In this document: positions 16,911 through 26,585 of the stretch, piece after piece
Layout: every line of letters starts with the position of its first letter
Position numbering within the stretch: the stretch's first letter is position 1
Source of the DNA: Clostridia bacterium
GTDB taxonomy: Bacteria > Bacillota > Clostridia > Acetivibrionales > DSM-2933
Length of the DNA stretch: 64,000 nucleotides
NCBI GenBank assembly: GCA_026418275.1
Contig: JAOABQ010000112.1
Coordinates: 1 to 64,000, forward strand
Direction: 5' to 3'
The notes under the pieces: model-generated
Told to the model about the DNA's origin: nothing
Databases searched by the model: none
The model's input: the letters and a program-made list of their open reading frames with translations, nothing else
Made by a program: the position numbers and the translations under genes

Positions 16911-17680
16911 TAACCATTCTCCTAAAAACATCATTTGAATAACATATTCCTCAACGCTAATTCTGAGTGAATCCGCCCACCGAAGGGGATCTTCCTCTGA
17001 TTTCTCACAAAGTCACGTACTTACGACGTCGACGAGTCGCCCCCCGAGAAGGGTACCCTTTGGCGGTACTCCGTTTCCGATGAATCGATATGGGGCAGGA
17101 TGACCCATTACTTTCATATAATATAGTATTTATTCAATAGTTATCCAAAAGCTTAACTATATCTGAAAACGTTAAATCTCTTCGAGAATACATGTTAACA
17201 TATTCCAATATATAGTTAAAGTCCTACTGGTGTTATTATATCCAAGAACATCGGAGTGCCGATCTTTTGGATTTTCAATTATGGCCCTTTACCAGAGAAA
17301 CCTCCTCATGAGAGAAAAACTTTATATTTGGAAAAGAGGCTATTCTTGAAGACCAAAATTTTATGGTCATATAAAAATATGACTTTTATTGGAATAAAAT
17401 ATTACTTGGTATAATTTACATAAGTTATTATATTTTATACAATTAGCATAAAAAGGTTATATATGGGTTTATGAGAATATCATACAAATCATTCCTTAAC
17501 ATAATACATCAATTGTTTGTATTTTTAATTATAGAAAAGAAAAAATTTCAACAAAACCGGAAGGGCGGTGAAAAAGTGCGAAGAGATGAATTTTTGTAGT
17601 TTAGGAGTAAGGATCACTTCATAGGATATTTGGCAAAAGGATTGAAACTAATTATTTCATGTTAAAAGGAGGATTATTCA
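16911..17680. other. Long leader/intergenic region with a GC-rich patch
   Basis: About 770 bases without a gene. Positions about 16970-17110 are clearly more GC-rich than their surroundings (ACGACGTCGACGAGTCGCC and GGGTACCCTTTGGCGGTACT lie here), and I do not recognise them. The rest is AT-rich and ends in AAAAGGAGG before the protease gene. Confidence 0.4.
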
Positions 17681-20600
17681 ATGAATAAATTCAGAAAAGT
17701 GTTCGCGAAAATTACAGTGATGATTTTTATGCTGACAAGCGTTTTGGTCCCGAACTTTGCAACTTCTGCTGCTGAAAAGAATGAGAATTCAACAATTAAA
17801 AGCAGCACAGGCAAACAGGAAGCAGGTGAAAAGGGAGCAAAAATCAAGAAATACTATAAAAAAGGCGAAATCATAGTAAAGTATAGGGAGACAAGGAACA
17901 AGGAAACGGTTAGGAACAGGATTAAAGAGAAGATAAAATCCAAAATCGCAAGGACAAGCTCTTTTATACCTAGAAGTAATAAAATGCTTTCAGAAAACAT
18001 AGAGCTCATCAGTGTAGATATCAACGAAGATATAGAAATGATGGCTAAAGAACTTGGGAAGGATTCGGAGGTGGTTTATGCCCAGCCGAATTATATATAC
18101 CATACTACATATACTCCCCAGGATGCGAGGTTTTCCGAACAATGGAGCTTTAAAAACACGAACACAGGTATAGATATCAACGCTGTAAAAGCATGGGATG
18201 TTACCAGAGGAAGCAATAGCGTTGTAATCGCTGTTATTGACAGCGGAGTTGACATAAACCATCCGGAGCTTAATAACAACATATATACAAATACACGGGA
18301 AGTGCCGGGAAATGCAATAGATGATGATGGAAACGGATACATCGATGATGTAAACGGTTGGGACTTTCACAATAATGACAATACAGTTTACGATTCACCA
18401 TCTGCTGATTCCCACGGTACGCATGTAGCGGGTACAATCGCTGCAAGTGCGAATAATGTAGGGGTCATTGGTGTTGCTCCAAATGTAAAGATTATGCCTT
18501 TAAAGTTTATTAATGGAGATGAAGGCGGAACAAATGCGGATGCGATTTTAGCCATAAATTATGCAAAAAAGATGGGGGTTACCCTAGCAAACTGCAGTTG
18601 GGGAGGGTATTATTTAGACACAGCATTACAGGATGCCATCTCCAATTCGGGAATACTCTTTATATGTGCTGCAGGAAATGATTGTACGGATATTGCCGCA
18701 AATCCACACTCACCTGCTTCATTTGAGCTCTCTAATGTTGTAGCTGTTTCAGCAATTGACGCAGATGGAAGTCTTGCAAGTTTTTCAAATTACGGTCAAT
18801 GTGTTGATGTTGCTGCTCCGGGGGTAAAGATCCTCAGTACTGTGCCTAATAACAGTTATGCATTTTACAACGGTACTTCTATGGCAGCGCCCCATGTAAC
18901 CGGAATCGCTGCGTTAATAAAGTCACAATATCCGGGCATTTCTATTCCTGAAATCACTCAGAAAATAAAAAACAGTTCAATGACATTTGACTCAATAAAA
19001 AATATGGTTCCGGGAGGTCTTGTTGTAGATGCATATGATGCTGTTAAAAATACTGCTGTCTTGAACATCCGAAAATCCATATCAACGGAAAATTCGGTTT
19101 ATTTTGAGTGGGCGGATGTTCCCAATGCTTCCACATATGTAGTTTCCAATTTAAATGTTGTCAAATATCAAGGAACCAATACAAATTTCCTGCTTGGAGG
19201 CTTACAGCCCGATACAAGCTATATTTTTAACATTGCTGCGAAAAATTCATCCGGACAAGTTATTGCCGAAAAGAGAATATTAAAAAAATCCATATGGGCC
19301 GGTAAGGGAAACGGACTCAAAGCATCGTATTATAATGATACGAATATGAGTAATTTGAAGCTTACCAGAAAAGAAAACGTAGATTTTAACTGGGGAAGCG
19401 GTTCGCCGGATGCTTCTATCGGCAGTGAAGCTTTTTCAGTAAAATGGCAGGGAGAATTGGAAGCCAAATACAGTGAAGAATATACATTTTACGCACAGAC
19501 ACAAGGTGCGGCTAAACTTTGGATCGACGGAAAATTGATCTTTGACAAATCACAGGATGATTCGGACACAATGCAGGAGGTATATGGCAGTATTAGCCTG
19601 GAAGCAGGCAGATATTATCCTGTCCAGTTAGAATATTATGAAAGTATGGGAGATGCCTCTGTTAAGCTATTGTGGTCTAGTGTGAGCCAGACAAAGGAAG
19701 CAGTGCCGCTAAATAGGCTATATCCATTTATTGGACTTTCGGGAGCTTGGTCTAAAATGAATTCTACAAACTCCGGACAATTTGCCAAAACTCATGTAAT
19801 GGTGGAAAATGGGCAGTTGTATGCTGTTTGTGAGGCTACTAACCAGCAAAACATTTCCCTATATGATGAAGGACAAAATACCTTTGTAATCAAGACAAAC
19901 ATACCCGGAAGTTATAAATGCAACTTTTCAGCAGCATCAGTGAATGGAAAAATATATTTGTTTGGCGGTTGGGATCCCAGTGTAGGGAGAGGATTAGACA
20001 CAGTGCAGGAGTATGACATATCTTCCGGAAGCTGGGCAACAAAAAGGCCCTTACCAATTGCAAGTTACGAAAATGCTGCAATAGCCGTTAATAATAAAAT
20101 TTATGTTTTCGGCGGTCAATTTAATCAAAATGTATATTTATATGACCCTTCTTGGGATTCATGGACAACAGTAACTCAAATGCCGGATGATATAGCAAAT
20201 ATATTTAATTACGCCTTAACTCAGGTAGACGGTAAAATATATTTAACAGGCGGAAGGTATGGTAAGTGGGATCCGGTGGAAAACATATGGACCCAAACGG
20301 TCTTAAGTTCAGTTTACGAATTTGATACACGTAATTTGATCTGGACTAAAAAGAAAGATATGCCTATTGCCAGATATGATCATGGTTCCGCTGCCTTGGA
20401 TGGTAAAATTTTCGCTATAGGCGGCAGCCCGGTATTTGGCAGAAAAATTTCAAATGTTGATATGTATGATCTTGAAAGCGATACTTGGTACTCCAGGGAC
20501 AACCTTTTGTCACCGAGATGCCAAATGGGGGTAGCCAATTTAAATGGAAAAATCTATGCCCTCTTTGGCATTACTTCAGGGATGGCAGGGTATAATGATG

Positions 20601-20884
20601 CGGATGTTTTTGCACCCAGAAATGCAAAATCAGGTGGGACTCCGACACCTACTCCAGCACCAACTGCCACATCCACCCCAACACCAACGCCAACAACCGT
20701 ACCCACCTATACACCCACTCCTACCATCGGAAATATTGCGCAATGGTCGTCGGACAATGTTTATTATGCTGTCGGAAGCTTGGTAACATATGAAGGAAAA
20801 ACATACAAGTGTATTTTTGCCCATAATTCAAATATTGCATGGACACCTGTTGCAACATTAAATATTTTATGGAAGCTTAATTAA
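17681..20884 (+). CDS. Secreted subtilisin-family (S8) protease with PA14, Kelch and CBM5/12-like modules
   Basis: A 1067-residue exported multidomain protease. Signal peptide about 1-31, then an inhibitor-I9-like propeptide (KKGEIIVKYRETRNKE, VVYAQPNYIY). The catalytic triad is Asp187 (AVIDSGVDINHPEL), His245 (DSHGTHVAGTIAA) and Ser400 (NGTSMAAPHVTGIAALIK), with ICAAGNDC near the oxyanion Asn. A fibronectin-III-like segment (about 460-535), a PA14 domain (about 545-685; LKASYYNDTNMSN, WIDGKLIFDKS, YYPVQLEYYES) and five or so Kelch-type repeats (GKIYLFGG, NKIYVFGG, GKIYLTGG) follow. A Thr-Pro linker leads to a C-terminal CBM5/12-like module (YAVGSLVTYEGKTYKCIFAH). The last module and PA14 suggest binding to polysaccharide. 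AAAGGAGG precedes ATG. Monocistronic. Confidence 0.9.
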   Translation: MNKFRKVFAKITVMIFMLTSVLVPNFATSAAEKNENSTIKSSTGKQEAGEKGAKIKKYYKKGEIIVKYRETRNKETVRNRIKEKIKSKIARTSSFIPRSNKMLSENIELISVDINEDIEMMAKELGKDSEVVYAQPNYIYHTTYTPQDARFSEQWSFKNTNTGIDINAVKAWDVTRGSNSVVIAVIDSGVDINHPELNNNIYTNTREVPGNAIDDDGNGYIDDVNGWDFHNNDNTVYDSPSADSHGTHVAGTIAASANNVGVIGVAPNVKIMPLKFINGDEGGTNADAILAINYAKKMGVTLANCSWGGYYLDTALQDAISNSGILFICAAGNDCTDIAANPHSPASFELSNVVAVSAIDADGSLASFSNYGQCVDVAAPGVKILSTVPNNSYAFYNGTSMAAPHVTGIAALIKSQYPGISIPEITQKIKNSSMTFDSIKNMVPGGLVVDAYDAVKNTAVLNIRKSISTENSVYFEWADVPNASTYVVSNLNVVKYQGTNTNFLLGGLQPDTSYIFNIAAKNSSGQVIAEKRILKKSIWAGKGNGLKASYYNDTNMSNLKLTRKENVDFNWGSGSPDASIGSEAFSVKWQGELEAKYSEEYTFYAQTQGAAKLWIDGKLIFDKSQDDSDTMQEVYGSISLEAGRYYPVQLEYYESMGDASVKLLWSSVSQTKEAVPLNRLYPFIGLSGAWSKMNSTNSGQFAKTHVMVENGQLYAVCEATNQQNISLYDEGQNTFVIKTNIPGSYKCNFSAASVNGKIYLFGGWDPSVGRGLDTVQEYDISSGSWATKRPLPIASYENAAIAVNNKIYVFGGQFNQNVYLYDPSWDSWTTVTQMPDDIANIFNYALTQVDGKIYLTGGRYGKWDPVENIWTQTVLSSVYEFDTRNLIWTKKKDMPIARYDHGSAALDGKIFAIGGSPVFGRKISNVDMYDLESDTWYSRDNLLSPRCQMGVANLNGKIYALFGITSGMAGYNDADVFAPRNAKSGGTPTPTPAPTATSTPTPTPTTVPTYTPTPTIGNIAQWSSDNVYYAVGSLVTYEGKTYKCIFAHNSNIAWTPVATLNILWKLN

Positions 20885-20907
20885 AATTAGTCAAGGGATT
20901 AAATCGG

Positions 20908-20949
20908 AATAAGCATCCACCTGCTAATAAAACAGTGGATGCTTATTTA
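20908..20949 (+). terminator. Strong terminator of the protease gene
   Basis: AATAAGCATCCAC and GTGGATGCTTATT form a perfect 13-bp stem with a short loop, 24 bases after the stop codon. The T-tract is short. Confidence 0.7.
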
Positions 20950-21288
20950 CTGTGTTGCGAAGCAATCACCAAGGATTATGGTGCCAAATAGCATAGGCAT
21001 TATCATCGTCAAATTGTGCACCCGGTTTTAAGTATACAAATTCTCATGACACACATTATAATACTTGGGTTTACATCATTTATTTTGTTTTTTTTAAATA
21101 AATGGGGTAGTGCACTAATACAAAAAGCCCATGAAAAAGAGTAAAAGATAAATGAGGAGGCAAAACTGTAAATAGATTCATAGATCAAGCCAAGCGCCAG
21201 GACTCTCATAGCTGTCATGAGCCAAACAGCAAAAATCGTTTTCAGCTTGACGCTCCACCAGAGGAAATATACAAGATTTAAGTCAAGA
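20950..21288. other. Gene-poor stretch
   Basis: A rightward frame ends in NRFQLDAPPEEIYKI near 21280, which looks protein-like but has no start or ribosome binding site. Nothing else is supported. Confidence 0.3.
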
Positions 21289-21708
21289 TTAGCCTGATTT
21301 CAAAAGGTATAGTGATAACCAGTGCACCGCTGTTGAAAAATTGTTAAAGTAGGTGGGCGTTATTCCAGACTGGTTAAAAATATAATCAATGGTTATTTTT
21401 AGCATTGGATTATCTTGCAGTATTACTGCAGATTTATTTAAACCAGCTTTTATAGCTATATTTAATGCTTCCAAATGCAAATTGACATACTCTGAAGTGC
21501 TTCCCTTATATTGCTTTAAGTCTAAAACAACATTAAAGCCTGTAGATAATTTTTGCAAAGCGTTATTAATGTCTTTTAAATAATCATCTAACTGAGCTGT
21601 TTTATCCCAAATGCCAAAGAATGAAATAACAACGTAGTTTTCAAATTTACTTACCACTACTTCGTAAGAATTATTTTTTGCAATTTTAGTTAAATTTGAT
21701 ACATTCAT
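21289..21708 (-). CDS. Hypothetical protein with STAS-like appearance, 139 aa
   Basis: Starting at the ATG at 21706-21708 (GGAAGGTG just upstream), the protein alternates strands and helices: YEVVVSKFENYVVISFFGIW, a helix LDDYLKDINNALQKLS, the strand FNVVLDLKQYKG, a helix and NKSAVILQDNPMLKITIDYI. This order and the VVLDL strand recall STAS/SpoIIAA-like folds, although the phosphorylatable Ser motif is not clear. There is no signal peptide or membrane helix. Single gene, opposite to its neighbours. Function unknown. Confidence 0.65.
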   Translation of the reverse strand: MNVSNLTKIAKNNSYEVVVSKFENYVVISFFGIWDKTAQLDDYLKDINNALQKLSTGFNVVLDLKQYKGSTSEYVNLHLEALNIAIKAGLNKSAVILQDNPMLKITIDYIFNQSGITPTYFNNFSTAVHWLSLYLLKSG

Positions 21709-22020
21709 AACATCACCTTCCGACAAATTTGTGAATAAACCGTTATATAGTTGTATCGGTTATTCAGTACAAGTACATAACATTTATTTTGCAGGAAATG
21801 TACTGCTTTATATAATATAAATACATTTTCAAATTGGAACTAAGGAAATGAATTAAAAATGATATCTGAAATCTAACTATAGTTCCAACCATGAGGAAGG
21901 TCTTTTTTTATATTTTGGGGTATGTTAACATATGATATAAATGATTAGTTTTTCAGACTAAGGTATGTCGGCTGGCCTCTTCCTGGTCACAGCCGCTAAG
22001 GTTGATACTTGGAGGATTTA
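21709..22020. other. Divergent intergenic region
   Basis: It must hold the promoters of the two divergent genes. No specific element is recognised apart from the GGAGG (22011-22015) that sets the next start. Confidence 0.35.
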
Positions 22021-23309
22021 ATGAAGGTAAAGGATTTTAAAAAGCTTATAAATAGAGGATTTGGCGAAGCTATTGTTTTTCTCAGAAAAAATCCTAATTT
22101 AATTCATAAATATTATAATGCAATTCTTTTTGCTTCTACGCACAATACAGCTTATGATCGGCAATGTGAATGGAGTAGAGAAAATTATTTATTTGAGATC
22201 ATAATGCTCTCAGATAAAAAGGAACTATTAGAAAACGAAGTGATCAAAGCTTTATATAAATCTAGTGACAGTTATAGTACCGATCAATTATTAAAGTTAT
22301 GCAAAAATTTTGCAGAAAACGGTAATGATTTAGCCAGAAATGCAATTTACCATAAGTTTGATGAAACCCTGAAAAGTAATGATGGGTATTTTGGTTCTGA
22401 TGAAATAATTCATTTAGACGGAATGAATGGCTTTCTTTATATAGCAAAGGCTGTTGGCCAAAGAATTATAAGTGATGAAAATTATATAGAGGAAGATTGG
22501 CTGTTAGATTCAGTGTCAAAAAAATATGGCAAAAGAGAAACCACTAGAATTCTAAAAGAAGAATCAAAGAACCAAAAATCTATTAAGGCGTATCTTGAAG
22601 CAGTGAAAAAGTATAAGAAGAGTAAAAAAGAAAACAGTTTTTCTAAGAGACAAGGGATAGACGAAATCAGAGAAGTTATAAAAAATTATAAAAAGGGAGA
22701 TGGAAATTTTATATTTCGAAGATGGGGAAGAGAAGCAACCCAAGATGAATTGGACGTAATTGCTAATGATTTTATTAATGAGAAAAATCAAGATATGTTT
22801 ATACCTTATTTGAATATCTTTATGATTCCGGACTTTCCAAAGGTATTGAATAAAGTAATTGAAATAGCTCGTATAAACGATGAGGAACTATCGTTAATAG
22901 CGTTTCGAGTTTTAAGAAAAATTAAGAGTAAAGAGATTCATGATTTAGCTATTGAATTAATTAAAAGGGAAATGTAAACCCTGAAGTACTAATGCTTTTT
23001 GAAAATAACTATTACAAATCTGATTATAAGTATGTCGAAACAGTTTTTAATAGGGAATTTAATGATTTTGATTTCCACAGTATCGGACTTACCGTTTTGA
23101 ATGTATTTGAAAATAATAGAACTGAAAAAAGTTTACCTATTATGGAGAGGATTTATTATGAAGGACAATGTTCAATTTGTCGGGAGAGATGTATTAATAT
23201 TCTAATTGAAAATGATATTTTATCTGATAAAATATCAAAAGCTTGTTTATTTGATTGTAATTATGACATTCGGGAAAAGGTTAAAAAATATATCAATGCA
23301 GGATCATGA
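22021..23309 (+). pseudogene. HEAT-like helical repeat protein split by one frameshift
   Basis: The ATG at 22021 follows GGAGG by five bases and opens a 318-residue frame ending at 22977. The next 105-codon frame (protein text LFENNYYKSDYKYVETVFNR onwards, to 23309) continues the same protein if one base is added in the AAAAGGGAAA tract near 22970: the joined text reads LIKRGNVNPEVLMLFENNYY. The sequence is helical, Lys/Glu-rich, with repeats such as FIPYLNIFMIPDFPKVLNKV and LSLIAFRVLRKIKSKEIHDL that match HEAT-like immunity or scaffold proteins. No catalytic motif is visible. It may be truly broken, or the tract may hide a sequencing error; a programmed slip is less likely. Confidence 0.7.
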
Positions 23310-23665
23310 CAGTGAAGTGGATTCCGGCCAATAATGTACGTTTCAATATTCCGTTTTTTTTGTACCATCGCAGGCTCGTCCAAATGCAAATCAAAGATCT
23401 GTTCTACCAAGTCTTCCTGCTCCTTTGGGAGTCTAGGTTTTACGAGGATTTCAAGCGGAAAAACATTGAGTTTGACATGAAGGACGCTGCGGAACCTCCT
23501 GTTGTCCGTTTTATGAGAAAAATTGACAGTGCCATAGGGAACGGCGATAGTATGCAAAATTTGTATGGATAATCCAATGAACTGTTGAGTGTCCTTAGGT
23601 TGAAAAGTACTGCGAGATAGCAATTCAGCCCGAATCAAACGGGAGTGAGAGGCCTTTACACGCAT
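23261..23665 (-). CDS. Hypothetical protein, 134 aa
   Basis: Not recognised. The ATG at 23663-23665 lies 12 bases after the TetR stop, with a G-rich ribosome binding site (GGGGGATGT) directly before it, so it would be the third gene of that operon. The text is plausible protein in its middle part (VLHVKLNVFPLEILVKPRLP, KEQEDLVEQIFDLHLDEPAM), less so at both ends. It converges with the HEAT-like gene and overlaps its last 49 bases. The opposite strand has an 88-codon frame in the same place that I consider a shadow, but the choice is not certain. Confidence 0.4.
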   Translation of the reverse strand: MRVKASHSRLIRAELLSRSTFQPKDTQQFIGLSIQILHTIAVPYGTVNFSHKTDNRRFRSVLHVKLNVFPLEILVKPRLPKEQEDLVEQIFDLHLDEPAMVQKKRNIETYIIGRNPLHCHDPALIYFLTFSRMS

Positions 23666-23677
23666 ACATCCCCCGCT

Positions 23678-24301
23678 TTATCTTTTTGCTGCTCGTTGAA
23701 CCGTTTTCACAAGCTCCATGCTGTAGGTTTCCAGGTCAATTTTCTTCGTAAGGGATGAGTTGAACATATATTCGCCAATCGCGCCTTGAATCAACGCTGC
23801 CATGGCGTCGGTATGGAACTCGGCAAATTCCCCCTTCTCCTGCCCCTCGCGCAAAATATTCAGCAATTCCAGCAAGAGCGGATCTTCCTCCTCGTCCTCT
23901 CCCAGCTTATAGTAAGGAACATTATCCGTTGTTCTTGCGTTAAAGACAATTTCAATCAGTGCGGTATTCCGCGCAGGATGTGTCCCTTGGTACGCCAAGC
24001 TTGCAACAATAAATGCATTGAGCTTGTCAGTCGGAGTGTCCGCCTGGTGAACTCTCTCCAACACGTAAGCTGAGGATCTTTCTACTAGATTCATCAACAC
24101 GTGATTCATCAAATCAAATTTATCCGCAAAGTGGTACGAAATAAGTGCTGTACTTATGCCGGCTCTCTTGGCAATTTGAGCGAGACTGGCGTTGACGAAA
24201 CCAATATCATCAAGGGTTTGGATTGCGGCCTCCATAATTTGCTCCCGTCTTGCTTCAGCTATAAACGACGGCTTGTTTTCGGTTGTTTTGTGGTTGTCCA
24301 T
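23678..24301 (-). CDS. TetR/AcrR-family transcriptional regulator
   Basis: A 207-residue regulator. The N-terminal HTH is canonical: REQIMEAAIQTLDDIGFVNA, SLAQIAKRAGISTALISYHF and DKFDLMNHVL. The C-terminal ligand-binding region resembles TetR_C_6/BetI-like members (HPARNTALIEIVFNARTTDN). It lies 16 bases downstream of a small membrane-protein gene and is probably cotranscribed with it, which fits local control of that protein. The GC content of this operon appears higher than in neighbouring genes, a hint of acquisition. Confidence 0.88.
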   Translation of the reverse strand: MDNHKTTENKPSFIAEARREQIMEAAIQTLDDIGFVNASLAQIAKRAGISTALISYHFADKFDLMNHVLMNLVERSSAYVLERVHQADTPTDKLNAFIVASLAYQGTHPARNTALIEIVFNARTTDNVPYYKLGEDEEEDPLLLELLNILREGQEKGEFAEFHTDAMAALIQGAIGEYMFNSSLTKKIDLETYSMELVKTVQRAAKR

Positions 24302-24317
24302 GTTAATCTCCTCAGCT

Positions 24318-24761
24318 TTATTTACTTTTGTTTTTGTCTAGAGCCCCAAGCAATACCAGAGCCAGAATGACAATAGGAATGAAAATCAATTTGCTTGGGT
24401 CGTCGAACAAACGCTTAAAGAACGGTAGAGCATTCCCTTGGAGTACGTTTTGAACGATTCGAATGGCCAAAACAACTAAATTGACAATGAGCATAATAGG
24501 CACCATCATCAATCCCCATGTAAAAACGGTCCACCCAGAAGACTTTCCGGCGATAAGCAGTGAGGTAGCCGCCAGACACAATACGCCAAGAAGGAGTATA
24601 AAAACAGGCTGTCTCCATTCATACCAATGGACTCCAGAGTTACCTGTCATATCGCTTATGCTGAACCATGAATACCAAAGCGCTCCTGCACCTAGAACTC
24701 CACTAAGAAGTGGCAGCCACTTGGTCAACCCGGTAGGGATTTTGTTGTTTTCGCTATACAT
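24318..24761 (-). CDS. Four-helix membrane protein cotranscribed with TetR regulator
   Basis: The 147-residue protein has four predicted membrane helices (LLSGVLGAGALWYSWF; FILLLGVLCLAATSLLIAG; FTWGLMMVPIMLIVNLVVL; LIFIPIVILALVLLGAL) and a short charged C-terminus. No family is recognised. A GGAGGG site precedes the ATG. It is the first gene of an operon with a TetR regulator, so it is presumably the regulated product, for example in stress or efflux, but no substrate can be inferred. Confidence 0.7.
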   Translation of the reverse strand: MYSENNKIPTGLTKWLPLLSGVLGAGALWYSWFSISDMTGNSGVHWYEWRQPVFILLLGVLCLAATSLLIAGKSSGWTVFTWGLMMVPIMLIVNLVVLAIRIVQNVLQGNALPFFKRLFDDPSKLIFIPIVILALVLLGALDKNKSK

Positions 24762-24802
24762 ATTGATCCCTCCATCAAAAGTTTGATTAACGATTTAAAA
24801 AA

Positions 24803-24847
24803 CTGATCATATAATCAAAATATATCATAAAATCATTGCGCTGTCAA
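24803..24847 (-). promoter_or_regulatory. Promoter with direct-repeat candidate operator
   Basis: On the minus strand TTGACA (24842-24847), 17 bases and TATATT (24819-24824) form a near-consensus promoter. GATTTTATGAT and GATTATATGAT, spaced by seven bases, cover the -10 area and could bind the TetR protein encoded downstream. Confidence 0.7.
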
Positions 24848-24982
24848 TCGGCTTTAAAGCGCTAAATCGCTCTTATTTGATGTTTTCAATAACAACAGAC
24901 TTCAAGGTCAAAAAAACTTTTCCGGTTCTACCAAAACAGTTGTTCTTATATACAATTCATTACAGAATCTTTATAAATTTAA

Positions 24983-25034
24983 TTGACAATATCTAACATA
25001 AATGTTAATATGAGATATACAAGCTAATATTAGC
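24983..25034 (+). promoter_or_regulatory. Promoter and palindrome before the small secreted protein
   Basis: TTGACA (24983-24988), 17 bases, TAATAT (25006-25011), followed by the perfect palindrome GCTAATATTAGC (25023-25034), which could be an operator or start-proximal hairpin. Confidence 0.65.
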
Positions 25035-25078
25035 GAAAAATGAATAATAATAAACTAATGTTAAAGGAGAGGTGCTTT

Positions 25079-25495
25079 ATGAAAAAAAATAGAAAAATTA
25101 TGGCTTTTACACTAATGTTTACGTTGATTATTGCAATGTTTTGTGTATTTTCAAATACAGCAATAGCAGCTCCTGCGCCGGCATTAACATCTGTAGATAT
25201 AATTGATTTAGCGCTTGATGACAATAACGAAATTCATATTGCAGTAAGAGAGATTGGGACCAGTAGTTCAGGTAACGCATGGTGGAATGGCAGTTTGTGT
25301 ACGGAGAATATTAATGAAAGAGTTAATTTGTGGAACTCAAGCAATATTAGATATGGATGCATTAAATACTATCGTACTGGGGTTTACTACTCATCCAGTT
25401 TAAGTGGAACTTATGTATCTGTGCAAGCACAAGCTACAAATGCTATGTCACCTTGGAATACACTCAGTGATTATGCAACATTTGTTCTTCCTTAA
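25079..25495 (+). CDS. Small secreted protein of unknown function, 138 aa
   Basis: The start is ATG 25079-25081, nine bases after AAAGGAG. A clear Sec signal peptide (KKNRKIMAF, hydrophobic core, cleavage after AIA) leaves a mature domain of about 110 residues with two cysteines (SLCTEN and RYGCIK) that could form one disulfide. The mature part is rich in Ser, Asn, Tyr and Thr, with short strands (IHIAVREIGTSSSGNAWWNG; YVSVQAQATNAMSPWNTLSD) and no known motif. It could be a secreted bacteriocin-like or binding protein, but nothing nearby supports that. Strong promoter and terminator make it a free-standing transcription unit. Confidence 0.75.
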   Translation: MKKNRKIMAFTLMFTLIIAMFCVFSNTAIAAPAPALTSVDIIDLALDDNNEIHIAVREIGTSSSGNAWWNGSLCTENINERVNLWNSSNIRYGCIKYYRTGVYYSSSLSGTYVSVQAQATNAMSPWNTLSDYATFVLP

Positions 25496-25578
25496 GCAAT
25501 AAGATATTGTTTTAACCCCCACAGAGAAGGTCGAATGCGGAGAATTTTAATAATTTTGTGTATGGATAAGTGAGAAAT

Positions 25579-25628
25579 CTCCTTCTTGGCAAGTTTTAAA
25601 AAATTACAATAGCCAAGGGGGAGTTTTT
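25579..25628 (+). terminator. Rho-independent terminator
   Basis: CTCCTTCTTGGC (25579-25590) pairs over 12 positions, two of them G-T, with GCCAAGGGGGAG (25612-25623), followed by TTTTT. Confidence 0.75.
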
Positions 25629-25879
25629 CATTTAACTTTTTTAGTCAATCGCTTTACTGTTGTTTTAATATATATACTTAAACAGCCAAATCGAAGCAAC
25701 TTCTTTTGGCTTTTGACGAAAAAAACGAATGATTTTTTAATATTTCATTTACAGCTTATAACAAAATCCAAATAATGGTTAATAACTCGCGTAATATGCC
25801 GATATAGTATATAGACCAAATAAAACATATTTAAGCCCGAAAGCTTTTAAGCAATGATGAAGGAGAAAGGAGAGGTTGT
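25629..25879. other. Promoter region of the next gene
   Basis: AT-rich, no gene. GAAGGAGAAAGGAGAGG just before 25880 supplies the ribosome binding site. Confidence 0.4.
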
Positions 25880-26515
25880 ATGGGAATAGCAGGAGTGTCT
25901 TATCAAAATTTAAGTTATTTTAACACTCATTATCAGCAGGTGCAGAAAAAAAATGATAGTTTTACTTGTACTATGAATACAGTGACTGCAGAAATGAAAA
26001 AAAAAGATAATGGGGAATTCATTGGACTGACAATGATAAAAGACCCTAATACAAATATATTTTGGGGTATGAAAGCTAAATATGCTGAAGATTCAACTTC
26101 GCAAAACCCAATTATACAGGTAGAATCAAATTATGGCGGTAAAACAGCTATCTATAAAATTCCTATTAATGACATAAATCCTAATAATGCCTCCCGCTTA
26201 GAAATGTTTGCTTTATGCAGCTATCAAGACCAACAGGGAAAAGGTGATAATAGTAAATTTGGAACTTATCAAACTTTAAAAAGTTTTGAAGAAATGTCCC
26301 TTCATAACGGTTATTTTGGTGAAGGAATAAAAGAAGCAAATACATTGGAACAGTTCCAAAATATTAAACTCAACTGGGAAAATGCTTGTAAAAAAACAGT
26401 GGATTTACTCTATAAGTGTAATGATTTAATACAGTTTGATAAGGGAAAAGCCATTTTGAATTTATTTAATAAATACCCTGTCAAACAAAATACAAATATA
26501 AGTATAATATCCTGA
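25880..26515 (+). CDS. Conserved hypothetical protein, 211 aa
   Basis: Not recognised by function. The N-terminus (GIAGVSYQNLSYFNTHYQQV) is of the Asn/Tyr/Gln-rich kind seen in uncharacterised clostridial proteins, reminiscent of DUF6033-like families though I cannot verify it, and of the 294-residue protein near the left end. The middle part is beta-rich (GLTMIKDPNTNIFWGMKAKY, KTAIYKIPINDINP), the C-terminus helical. There is no signal peptide. The AAAGGAGAGG site sets the start. Monocistronic, with its own terminator. Confidence 0.7.
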   Translation: MGIAGVSYQNLSYFNTHYQQVQKKNDSFTCTMNTVTAEMKKKDNGEFIGLTMIKDPNTNIFWGMKAKYAEDSTSQNPIIQVESNYGGKTAIYKIPINDINPNNASRLEMFALCSYQDQQGKGDNSKFGTYQTLKSFEEMSLHNGYFGEGIKEANTLEQFQNIKLNWENACKKTVDLLYKCNDLIQFDKGKAILNLFNKYPVKQNTNISIIS

Positions 26516-26535
26516 CTTTTGCAATAAAATGTGAT

Positions 26536-26585
26536 AAATACCTCAACATCTTTAAAATAAAGTGTTTGGGGTATTTTGTTTTTTA
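26536..26585 (+). terminator. Rho-independent terminator
   Basis: AAATACCTCAACA pairs with TGTTTGGGGTATTT, followed by TGTTTTTTAT. Confidence 0.75.

Noticed and set aside
23306..23572. 88-codon rightward frame opposite the 134-residue ORF
   Set aside because: The leftward frame has operon context and a start with a G-rich ribosome binding site; the rightward frame has neither.
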